Assembly: GCF_040183065.1 (NCBI RefSeq)
Contig: NC_091127.1
Location: 21,807,891-21,871,890, forward strand
DNA: 64,000 nucleotides
Reading direction: 5' to 3'
Origin: Periplaneta americana
Taxonomy: Eukaryota; Arthropoda; Insecta; Blattodea; Blattidae
Shown here: piece by piece, positions 55,511 through 64,000 of the stretch
How the letters are laid out: the number at the start of each line of letters is the position of its first letter
Numbering within the stretch: position 1 is the first letter of the stretch
Notes under the pieces: generated by a model
Seen by the model: only the letters and a program-made list of their open reading frames with translations
Databases searched by the model: none
What the model was told of the DNA's origin: nothing
Translations under genes and position numbers: made by a program

Positions 55511-56920
55511 TTAGCTACATGGCCCATTCAGACACTGAGAAATGTTTCTCAATCTCAAGATTGACAAAGACGACTTTGAGTCAAATGGACTGGGAACATT
55601 ACTTCAATATTGTAAAAAACGAATGCAAATCTGTAGCCATTTTAAAAGTTGGGAAGTGACAAATTTTACAAGTCATCAGCTACAAGTTTCATTGAGGTCT
55701 CAATCCAAGGAAATTTATTTTCGAGCAAATAAATGGAGATGATTCAGGTGAAAGATTTTGTATTTTTTTTTTTTTTCGGGAAATCATCAAGGAATCATAT
55801 TGTAGAATTGGATTATCCACAGAGTTAATACATTCATTTTTTCTTTATTAGTTTTTAACAATGCTCTATCAACTGTATTGATTGTGAGGCACTTATGTAA
55901 AATAATTACATATCATTTTACAGGATGTACGTTACATTATTATGTACATTCCATATATAGTGTGGGCAAAACATAACGTCCTTACTTTCAGAAAGCACTC
56001 GAGGCACTCATCCCTAACCGCCTACTGTAAATATCAGTGAACAAAAGGCAGCCCTTCACTCACAACTACAGTACTGGTACTTTTATTGAAAAAATCACTC
56101 AGAAAGTTGAGTTGCAGTAGGGGTGGGTTGAGGACGTTATGATTTGTCTCAAACTACACAAATTTAAAACTGTATAGAAGTGATTGTTCATGAACATGTT
56201 CCACACCACAGGTGCAGAATCATTCACCTTCAAACAAATATAAAACCTGTGGGGTTTTTACAGAATTTCATTTTTATTGCTGAAGGAGAGTCAAAACTCT
56301 CTCAATTTCAATTTCACACACAAACACACAAGCATGCACTTACACAGATACGCAATATTACTTTTATGAAATAATTTTATCTCATAAATTTGAATGTCCA
56401 CAATACTGGAATGCTTCATTTTGAAATATGGAACTGAGGTAACATAATATAACTGTGAATCACTTCAAAACTTCAAGCAACACACGTGCAGGACAGACTT
56501 CCAGATTCACTTCCTATTTCTATAAAGGAAGCAATGCAAGCAACAGGCCGAAATATTAGGCTAAAAGAAATAATTACTTACCAAATATACTTTATCCGAA
56601 CTTATTTGAGAGCGGATGTGAATAAAGAAATAGCAGAGTCAAAACTGTCATAGGTAGTTCATCTTGTTCTTCGAAATAAACTTTACAATATAACGTGGTC
56701 CAAGATCACCACAATTTGCATGTTAAATGCCAGAATACAAAAGGTGTCTGTGTTCAGTACATGATATATAAGGTATGATGCTCTCGACAACATAATAAAG
56801 CCACAATAATAATATAAAATGGATTATTTGCCGTTGTTAATAGAGTTTTAAGTGTCTTTGGATTAAAATGAAAATACCTAAAGTTCATAAATGTGCATGC
56901 AAACTGTGAGAAAAGAAACA
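54860..56920. other. Intergenic with a long AAT microsatellite
   Basis: A perfect AAT run spans about 55427-55510 (28 units). Elsewhere no coding or bounded repeat is supported. Confidence 0.5.
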
Positions 56921-57231
56921 GAACCGTCGATCTTGCTAATCGATAACATCTCCCGAGACCTTAATCGCAGGTCCAATTCGTCCCAAAGGTGCTCAATGGG
57001 ATTGAGATCAGGACTCTGTGCAGGCCAGTCCAACCGGTGAACATTATTGTCTGCATACCACTGCATAGTAGCCGCCGAAACATGGGGCCAACTTCCATTG
57101 TCCAACTGAGTGCCATGTTGCAAGAGGAATGGCGACGCATTCCAGTGGATATCCTACACAAACTAGTGGAGAGCATGGCTGACAGGGTGGCTGCTGTTAT
57201 AGCAACAAGAGGTGGTACCACGAGGTTCTAA
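56920..57231. pseudogene. Tc1-like transposase relic with an internal inversion
   Basis: The - strand of about 57105-56930 reads DNGSWPHVSAATMQWYADNN, VHRLDWPAQSPDLNPIEHLW and DELDLRLRSRE, the late DDE region of a Tc1 transposase. The adjoining + strand 57078-57231 reads MGPTSIVQLSAMLQEEWRRI, PVDILHKLVESMADRV and AAVIATRGGTTRF with a stop, the very C-terminus of the same protein. In a normal gene these are consecutive on one strand, so one block has been inverted. Confidence 0.8.
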
Positions 57232-57902
57232 AGGGGCAAAAATAGTACCCAATTACTTTTAGAAAGTGTATATTAATACTATAAAATATAAAATATAGTT
57301 TTGTGTAAAAATGGTGCGTGATGTAACATTTTTGGTGTTGTTTCTGGCTTCAGCACACAAAAATACGTAAAAGAGAGCTAAAATGTTTGAAAAAGTTTTT
57401 TCATCCCATGCCTGTGTAATTAAAATAAAAAATTGTCACAAATACGATTGAGTAATGATAACGAAATTATTATGTTTACACAATAATTACAGTATTTTTA
57501 TTTCCGTTAGTTTGGACATCCTTTATAAACGGAGTAGAATGATTCAGGTTTATTAATAATACTTCTGGTGTATGTTGTATAGGTACCAATATTTATTTTT
57601 AGAATTCTATTGTGAAATCGAATATTAAATGTGAGTATCTTCGAAATATCAGTCTAGAAACTCAGTCTTCCTTAAAATGATTTCTAAGGATACTTTCCCT
57701 ATGATAAGGTGGTCAGAGCATAATATTAATCAAATCTCTATTTCTAATATCGACATTAAGAATGGAAGCCCCAACTTCTTGTCCCCAATTCACCAGTAAG
57801 TGGGAAATTATTTGGTGTATACATATGACTTGTCAACCCCATGACAGGCGGAATCGTCCCAGAAGGTGGTGAGTGTTTAAGACTCCCACTATAACAGACT
57901 AA
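57232..57902. other. Intergenic, unassigned
   Basis: No gene. GACAGGCGGAATCGTCCCAG near 57842 looks like part of a decayed SINE. Confidence 0.35.
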
Positions 57903-57988
57903 GGCCTGGTTTCTTCAACCTTTGTTAAAATGAACCTAACATAGCGTTAATTAACTGTAAGTTAAAAGTATGAATTGCTGTTAAAAAT

Positions 57989-58586
57989 ATTGCGTTTCTT
58001 GAACTTTACATTTCACATTTTAACATTCTGTTTGTTAACTCTCTGTTAGGACCAGAGATTCTAGAGTTTAACCATAACCTATAACCAAGTATAGGCTCAC
58101 TTCTGTTTTCTGAACTCTGACTATTGCGATTCTCGCTTGTTTCCATTGTTTGGTTCAGAGAGGATAGAAGTCTTTCTATTCTCTCAGGTTTTATTTCTGC
58201 TTCTTTCTTCGTCTGTATCACAATAGCGTGCAGCGGCATATTGGTATTGCTGTTGGAAATGGAAAACACTGGAACAAAAAGAAATCGTTTGCGTTTCTTG
58301 AACTTTACATTTCACATTTTAACATTCTGTTTGTTAACTCTCTGTTAGGACCAGAGATTCTAGAGTTTAACCATAACCTATAACCAAGTATAGGCTCACT
58401 TCTGTTTTCTGAACTCTGACTATTGCGATTCTCGCTTGTTTCCATTGTTTGGTTCAGAGAGGATAGAAGTCTTTCTATTCTCTCAGGTTTTATTTCTGCT
58501 TCTTTCTTCGTCTGTATCACAATAGCGTGCAGCGGCATATTGGTATTGCTGTTGGAAATGGAAAACACTGGAACAAAAAGAAATCG
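57989..58586. repeat. Perfect 299-bp tandem duplication
   Basis: GCGTTTCTTGAACTTTACAT through GGAACAAAAAGAAATCG is present twice, head to tail, with no difference found by eye over 299 bp. Confidence 0.93.
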
Positions 58587-58737
58587 TGGGACTAATTTCT
58601 CTTCGTTCGAAAGAAATCTTCTGCTGGAAATTATTTCGCAGCATAAATCAATTAATGAGAATAAACAAACAAACGGATCTAAGTTGAAAGCGAAAAGTGA
58701 GGCTTGGCAGAAAATAGCCTACACCTTTGTATGAACT
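58559..58737 (+). pseudogene. Myb/SANT-like DNA-binding domain fragment
   Basis: From the ATG at 58559: MENTGTKRNRGTNFSSFERN, LLLEIISQHKSINENK and KLKAKSEAWQKIAYTF, then a stop. This is the first helix and a half of the Myb/SANT-like domain (Myb_DNA-bind_5 type, as in zeste-like and Harbinger accessory proteins), where F-E-LL-I…W-I-F is the hydrophobic pattern. Only about 55 residues; the rest of the protein is lost. Confidence 0.55.
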
Positions 58738-59035
58738 TTTGGTCTGTTAAATCACAGAAATCATCCGCTCTATTTATGTATTCATGGATATCATTTTCTA
58801 AATAATCAAGATATATAAGTTCAGCATTTAACGCACCAGCCATATTGGATACTTCTTTGCTAACAGAGAGTTAAATGATTTGACTGCATGAAATTGGGCA
58901 GTTAAATTAACATGGGTTTTAACAACCTGTTAGTACTAACAGTAGTTGAAGAAATGCTTCAACTGTTAAGTTTACAGTTAAAATGGAATAACACACTGTT
59001 ATAATTTAACAGAGATTGAAGAAATCGGGCCAATA

Positions 59036-59232
59036 GGCATTAATGGCAGTAGAGATGTCAGTCCTACGTGCCTGCTACCTTTACCCTCAAGGAAATGTCC
59101 CTGGTACTCATTTCTGTTAGAGGCTGAGAAGACCCCAGGGCCATAGTGCAGCTGGAAGGATTAGATCAATGCAAAAATCCATGACCACATCAGGAATTGA
59201 ACCCGCAATCTTCCGGCTTGTCAATGATAATT
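59036..59232. repeat. Probable decayed SINE
   Basis: TACGTGCCTGCTACCTTTAC, GGCTGAGAAGACCCCAGGGC and an inverted B-box-like AGGAATTGAACCCGCAATCT suggest a tRNA-headed SINE on the - strand. No second copy in the window. Confidence 0.5.
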
Positions 59233-60483
59233 TCTCTTCACTGAAAGTTTGAAAAGTAGGTGTAGACCCTAAATATATCATTTAGCTAACAAGTAGCTGT
59301 GTATTTAGAGTTAAGATAGATACTTCTGAGTGTATATTGTGAAATACATAGCAAATGCCAATGTTAGACACCTTATCTTATAGTACAATGTACAGTTACT
59401 CATAAAGACACACAAACAAATGTGATAAAATAATGTTCTTCTCTTATAATTAACAAACTAAACCGTGAATTACCTATATTATGAAGAAAGCAATATGACA
59501 AAAAAAAAAAAAATGCACTTACACAACACACACAGTGCTTGATCTTTATCAACACAAAATTTTTGCATTCTTACTCTCAAATAAGATGGAATATTAAAAC
59601 ACGTGGCAATCATTCATACGGCATGATTTCCCAATATTCTTCTTGTAACCCTGTCAGTGACAACAGTTTAGGAATTCCACCTTTTTACATAATGGTTGTG
59701 AAACTATCGCTTCATTCTACCTCAGAAAATTTTCTCTATGATAATTGAAACTGAGATGTAATACAGAATGCATAAATGAAGATTGGAAAAAGAAACCCTA
59801 CATCACCAGCCAAAAGTAGAAAGAGATCCTGGACATCTCAGAAGAAACACGGAAGACAGAAGAGGTATTCACATGATGATGGTGATTATAAATTGGTGAT
59901 TAGTGACATCTGTTGATAAACTGAATCAACCAACAGTTTCTGACAGTGAAGAGGTTATTAAAAGATACAAAATATGTGTTATTGGATAAATATAGTAAGT
60001 GATGTATTTATAAACTGGGAATAAAGAAAATTATTATGATATAAACATCTCTCAGGTATGAATAATGCAGTTATACGACGATAAACTTCAAAGAAGTTAA
60101 GGGAGAAAGAGAAAAAGAGACGAAAAGTTGTGGTATGGACGTTCGAGAGGTGACAGATAAGGTTACCATATTTTTCGTAACTGACTTAAGGCACTTTCTT
60201 GCAAAATATGCTGGTACACAACATAAGATACTTCATACACAAAATTATTGTTTAATTTATTTTTAATCTCCTTACCAAATAGTATTTTAATGAGGAAAAT
60301 AAAAGGAATTTAACATTCCAAATATCATCAATGTTTACCATTCTTGAAATTACTATCAATAGTACATTTGCTTAGGCCAGGTGCACACAGAATCAGATGT
60401 GGCGCTGCTCTTTGCGACACAACATTTTGCTTTATAGAGTCGCCAGTATGAAAGGATAATTCCAAGCCTTTGGCGTGAGACGA
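59233..60483. other. Intergenic, unassigned
   Basis: AT-rich, with no supported gene or repeat. Confidence 0.35.
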
Positions 60484-60556
60484 TCTCGATAGCTCAGAGG
60501 TAGAGCGCCTGACCGGAGTACAGGAAGTCGCAGGTTCGAATCCCGCTCGAGGTTAT
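60484..60556 (+). repeat. tRNA-like SINE head
   Basis: ATCTCGATAGCTCAGAGGTA begins a cloverleaf: acceptor ATCTCGA pairs with TCGAGGT, the B box is GGTTCGAATCCCGC, and the anticodon arm CCTG/CAGG is one pair short of normal. Followed at once by LINE sequence, so it looks like a retroposed tRNA-like piece rather than a working tRNA gene. Confidence 0.5.
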
Positions 60557-60599
60557 GAAATTTTTCTTTCATACCATGGCATGATTGTGACTATAATAG

Positions 60600-61215
60600 C
60601 ATTTAAATTCATCTCCATTAAAATGTTGAATATTTTCAGATATATCAGTAACAGGTAAATATGTCAAATTATAACCTAAATATTTAAATGAGTTTACCTG
60701 TTCTAACGTATCGGTTCCAATGCAAATTTTACTCCTAACTGGCTGTTTATCTTGGAACGCCATAATTTTTGTTTTGTTTGGGGAAATTTTCATATTGAAA
60801 TTTTGTGCTATTATATTCAGGTGATGTATTGAGTATTGCAGCTCGTCTTCATTTGTAGCAAAAAGAACCTGATCATCTGCATATAATAATGTATCTAGAG
60901 TACAATTTCGGAAGGGCGGGATGTTTCCATGAATTGTTAGTCGCCAATGTCTGATGATGGAGTTGATGTATATATTGAATAAAAGTGGTGAGCGGGGGCA
61001 TCCTTGACGAACTCCATAGTTTATTGGTCTCCATTCGATATGTTCTGATCCAATAATAATTTTGATAATATTGTGGTTATATAATTCGTAAATTGTTCTT
61101 ATAATTGCGTTTGGAACTGAATCATCTGCCAAAATTTGAAAGAGCTTATTTCTGTCAACACAGTCGAAAGCTTTTTCGTAATCAATAAAAGCCAAGTGAG
61201 TTTCTTTATTAAATT
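60600..61215 (-). pseudogene. LINE reverse transcriptase fragment
   Basis: The - strand frame (start at 61195) reads MAFIDYEKAFDCVDRNKLFQ, IKIIIGSEHIEWRPINYGVR, QGCPRSPLLFNIYINSIIRH, LDTLLYADDQVLFATNEDEL and SFKYLGYNL. FIDYEKAFD and YADD carry the catalytic Asps and RQGCPRSPLLFN is block B. Open for about 190 codons but truncated at both ends, breaking off into the tRNA-like head at 60556. An ATT microsatellite follows at 61239-61276. Confidence 0.8.
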
Positions 61216-61348
61216 CCCTGTGTTTTTCGATAAAAAATTATTATTATTATTATTATTATTATTAATAATAATTATTAATCACCTGGTGCTTTCATCTTAT
61301 TTGAAATTTTCTCCGATATTTTTAGAAACCACATTATTGTCGTGATAT

Positions 61349-61536
61349 GAAGGGTTCAGAGCCATAGTGGGCCAAGCGCCATTTATTAATAACAGAAAAA
61401 GCTAGGGTTAAAATTAAGTGAATACCATAGTTTGCTTGCTATATGTTTCATGAATTATGGTAATCACTTAATTTTAATCCTTGTTTTCTCCATTTTTAAC
61501 AAATGGCGCTTGGCCCACTATGCCTCTGAACCCTTC
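61349..61536. mobile_element. GAAGGGT-type fold-back MITE, copy 1
   Basis: Almost entirely palindromic: GAAGGGTTCAGAGCCATAGT against the inverse ACTATGCCTCTGAACCCTTC, then GGGCCAAGCGCCATTT on both arms. ATAT duplicated at 61345-61348 and 61537-61540. Confidence 0.88.
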
Positions 61537-61540
61537 ATAT

Positions 61541-62159
61541 TGTTTCCTGTACTAAAACATCTCACTTGTCCGCATTGAGCCTCCACTCTGAATAGTGTGC
61601 ACTACAACACAGTAGTATCTGTAGATAGAGTAAGAGTGTAATCGTGGATGTGGCTACTCAAGCATAGGCAGTTCGCTGCAGTTATCAGACCATCTGCTCG
61701 TCACCAAGTTCAAGCATCATCCAATGCTGTCTTCTCGTGTCTGCTCATGACCGTCTCGTCACGTCTGATTCTGCATGCACCCCATCATAAGAAATCCAAT
61801 GGGCGACAAGTACCAACAGACAAAATGTTGCGTCGCATCGCTCCACATCTGATTCTGTGTCCACCTGGCCGTAGAGATTTAATTATAGCACGTTTTTAAA
61901 CTGTTCGTTTCAATGATGAGGCAAGAACAAATCAGAAGACATAGATTCTGGGAAAGGATGTGTATTGCTATGCATAGACGTAGAATAGGCCTACAAATAA
62001 AAAGAAATTTGGATAAATTTAAGGATAAACTTCCTCTCGAGACGTTAAGGGCAACCCAGGAACTGTCTCTGGGAAAAGAAGACGTCTGAAAATCTTAAGA
62101 TAACGAAATGAAAGATCTTGTGACTGCTTAGTAAGCAAGAAGTGGCTGGGACTATAAAA
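61541..62159. other. Intergenic, unassigned
   Basis: An 83-codon + frame at 61648-61899 (RQFAAVIRPSARHQVQASSN…) has repeat-like composition but no motif I can name. Confidence 0.3.
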
Positions 62160-62385
62160 GAAGGGTTCAGACCATAGTGGGCCAAGCGCCATTTATTAAA
62201 AACGGAGAAAGCAAGGGTTAAAGTTAAGTGAATACCATAATTTCATGAAGATTGACATATAATTTAGTTTTAATGTGAATACTTTACATTATTTGCTATA
62301 TGTTTCATTGAATTATGGTAAGCACTTAATTTTAACCCTTGTTTTTAATGTATGGTGCTTGGCCTACTATGGCTCTGACGCCTTC
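62160..62385. mobile_element. GAAGGGT-type fold-back MITE, copy 2
   Basis: GAAGGGTTCAGACCATAGTG to the inverse end GGCTCTGACGCCTTC, with the same internal words as copy 1 and about 40 bp more in the middle. Flanks AAAA and AAAT suggest a decayed 4-bp duplication. It begins 233 bp beyond the furin-like stop codon. Confidence 0.8.
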
Positions 62386-62617
62386 AAATATAAACAACGA
62401 GATTCACAATTGGTCACTAACAGAGTTAAAACTAATTAGCTACTAAAGATTTATACACATAAAAGTTATCACAAATACTGCCTCCAGCAATACTTTCTGA
62501 TGAGAGGAGAGCAATACTTCGTAGAAATGGCACTTCAACTACAGAACCTCTCCACTGATATCCTGCCTACCTCTGTAATCTAACCGACTGACTTAGATTG
62601 ACTATATATTTTCTGCG

Positions 62618-63066
62618 TTATGAGCCATCCATCTCGCTGTCTGACAAATCATAAATGGCGCTAGCTTTGCCTCCGCCTATACTTTCTGGAAGACTAACTC
62701 CATTGGTTAACTTGCTGTAATGGTGGTGCGCTCGGCAGTTCTGAATCAGCTTGTAGAACACGATGAGGAAAAGCATGGAAAAATTAGCAGCGAATAAGAC
62801 GACCATCCAGTAATACCACTTGTTGGTCGTAAGTGCAGGTAGCAGAGCTTTCGGATAGCAGTAGCTTTCAGCCTCGGAAATCTGCTGCAGCAAAGCATCC
62901 CCATAGCATGACACACACTGGTAATCGCTGGGGCCGGCACATGCCTTGCACGTGTAGTGGCAATAGGCGCACACTGACTGCGACTGGTTGCTAAGGCTGG
63001 GAAACAGGCGTTCCGGGCACACCAGGAGACATTGCCCCTCATGCAGGAACATGCCTTCCACGCACT
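62618..63066 (-). CDS. Furin-like proprotein convertase, last coding exon
   Basis: Acceptor TTTACAG (+ strand 63067 onward, inverted) opens an exon that completes a codon with AG and runs CVEGMFLHEGQCLLVCPERL to TAA at 62618-62620. It encodes the end of a furin Cys-rich region (CAYCHYTCKACAGP then YQCVSC; C-x2-C-H-x2-C-x2-C-x-GP spacing), one membrane span (WYYWMVVLFAANFSMLFLIV, about residues 82-105 of the exon) and a 42-residue tail with KLTNGVSLPESIGGG and the acidic YDLSDSEMDGS. Such enzymes cleave pro-proteins at dibasic sites in the trans-Golgi and at the surface; the catalytic domain is outside the window. A Fur2/PCSK5-like protein is likely; Fur1 is not excluded. Acidic Ser clusters of this kind direct furin to the trans-Golgi. 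Confidence 0.88.
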
Positions 63067-63317
63067 CTGTAAATCATATCAATACACACATGTTAATTCA
63101 CATATAATGAATGCTGAAAGGATAGCAATACCATCTATGCACATAATACCAATCATGTTACCGTATCAATACTTTTACAGTACTTTTTATTTTGTTTAAA
63201 AATGACTTTTTTTAAATTATACTGCAATGAGAAACACACGTTTGTGAGAGAGAACTATTCTACAAGAGTAATTGCTACAATTTCATTGGTGTTGTCAATC
63301 TTAAGACATTCACACTT
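63067..63317. other. Furin-like gene, intron sequence
   Basis: AT-rich, nothing recognisable before the MITE. Confidence 0.4.
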
Positions 63318-63567
63318 GAAGGGTACACGGGAAAAACAATCAAGGTCCATCAAAAATCGAAATTGAGTTAATAATGCTATCTTATAGTGGAAAAGACGTA
63401 CTATCATGTGGTCTAGCTAGTAATAAGAAATCATCGTTCTTGACATTCTACTACGTCAATTTCTATTAAAAACACACATAACAAAGTATTAAGTACTTAA
63501 ACTTTAAAATTCGTTTTTCTCGAAACTTTCTAAATTGGACCTTGATCGTTATTTCCGTGTACCCTTC
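63318..63567. mobile_element. GAAGGGT-type TIR element, short member
   Basis: TIRs GAAGGGTACACGGGAAAAAC and the inverse of GTTATTTCCGTGTACCCTTC, continuing through CAAGGTCCA, flanked by ACTT (63314-63317, 63568-63571). Same termini as 45869-47058 but a unique AT-rich interior. Confidence 0.9.
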
Positions 63568-63754
63568 ACTTTTCATCAGTGTTACTGTATGGTGTTTCAA
63601 TATTTCCTGTGGAAAACCAAAATATTAGGCTGTGCAATTGAAACTCATACAGAGTGCGAATTAACGGGAGAATGGGGGAGATTTCACCCCCTGTTGGAAA
63701 GTTATCCCCCTTTCATAAATTCATATTAACATCCCTGCCAGGGATAACTTCTAT

Positions 63755-64000
63755 CCCCCCTCACAATAGTACATTATGCAACGAGCCTATAATGGTAGTA
63801 ATTAAGACGCGAGTACGCATGTTTGTTTATGAAACGTCTTAATTACCATTATAGGCAAGTTTCATATGACTTTTTATGCTCGACCATATTTCTAACTTGA
63901 AATTATTCATAAGTATTCATGTTATGGTTATGTAAGTGAGGAGCGGAACTGACCTGAATTGTGAGATGTGCGCAGACGCGAAAGTATTGATTTTTTCTGA
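63755..64000 (-). repeat. Palindromic interspersed repeat, copy 2
   Basis: Inverted partner of 28655-28915: CCTATAATGGTAGTAATTAA and CTTAATTACCATTATAGGCA form the palindrome, and the part up to the window edge (GCGCAGACGCGAAAGTATTG) matches that copy in reverse. Confidence 0.8.

Larger units (their letters stand above)
57903..59031. mobile_element. TIR element with a Myb/SANT-like coding remnant and a 299-bp tandem duplication
   Basis: Left end GGCCTGGTTTCTTCAACCTT and right end (reverse complement GGCCCGATTTCTTCAATCTC) both continue into GTTAAA; the reversed phrases recur near each end. The interior contains a perfect 299-bp tandem duplication (57989-58287 and 58288-58586) and, after it, a coding start. 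The architecture fits a PIF/Harbinger-like derivative, but the target duplication is not clear. Confidence 0.7.

Noticed and set aside
55402..55659. Poly-Asn protein
   Set aside because: The Asn run is the translated AAT microsatellite; no conserved flanking domain.
58006..58568. Two identical 87-codon - strand genes
   Set aside because: They are one non-coding stretch made twice by the 299-bp tandem duplication; the opposite strand leads into the Myb/SANT-like frame.

Overview
The window is eukaryotic, AT-rich and intron-bearing, with spliced genes far apart in a dense field of transposon relics. The repeats (a non-LTR reverse transcriptase ending in a GRPRRRW-type tail, several tRNA-headed SINEs, DUF4817-type mariners, ZMYM1-like hAT relics) and the protein sequences point to an insect, most likely a cockroach (Blattodea). 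That assignment comes from recognising families, not from a search.

Two host genes are supported. (1) On the + strand, eight coding exons between 7597 and 29432 join in consistent splice phase into 865 codons of a Cezanne/OTUD7-family deubiquitinase. It has an intact OTU catalytic domain and, unusually, two A20-type zinc fingers. The 5' end (a UBA-like N-terminus is expected) was not found and probably lies left of the window. (2) On the - strand, 62618-63066 is the last coding exon of a furin-like proprotein convertase: end of the Cys-rich region, one membrane span and an acidic cytoplasmic tail. The rest lies to the right. The two genes are convergent and separated by about 33 kb.

Layout: 1-7.6 kb has a LINE reverse transcriptase, an internally deleted mariner, a Helitron and a hAT relic. 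7.6-29.4 kb is the OTUD7 gene, whose introns hold Helitrons, Tigger, mariner and hAT elements, a Penelope fragment, Jockey and RNase-H LINEs, SINEs and MITEs. 29.4-62.6 kb is intergenic, with nested SINEs, two long palindromes tipped by tRNA-like sequences, a hAT MITE with a perfect 8-bp target duplication, pogo-like elements, a TIR element holding six copies of a ~184-bp tandem repeat, a Tc1 relic with an internal inversion, and an element with a 299-bp tandem duplication. 62.6-64 kb is the furin-like exon, a MITE and a repeat that runs off the edge.

Most notable: (a) a TIR family beginning GAAGGGT with 4-bp target duplications, one member carrying the tandem array; (b) the tRNA-tipped palindromes with UUCG-type hairpins; (c) a 127-bp direct repeat around a LINE 3' end that duplicates the splice donor of OTUD7 coding exon 7; (d) two A20 fingers in the OTUD7 protein. 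Exon borders, target duplications and terminal repeats were read by eye. No alignment or database search was run.
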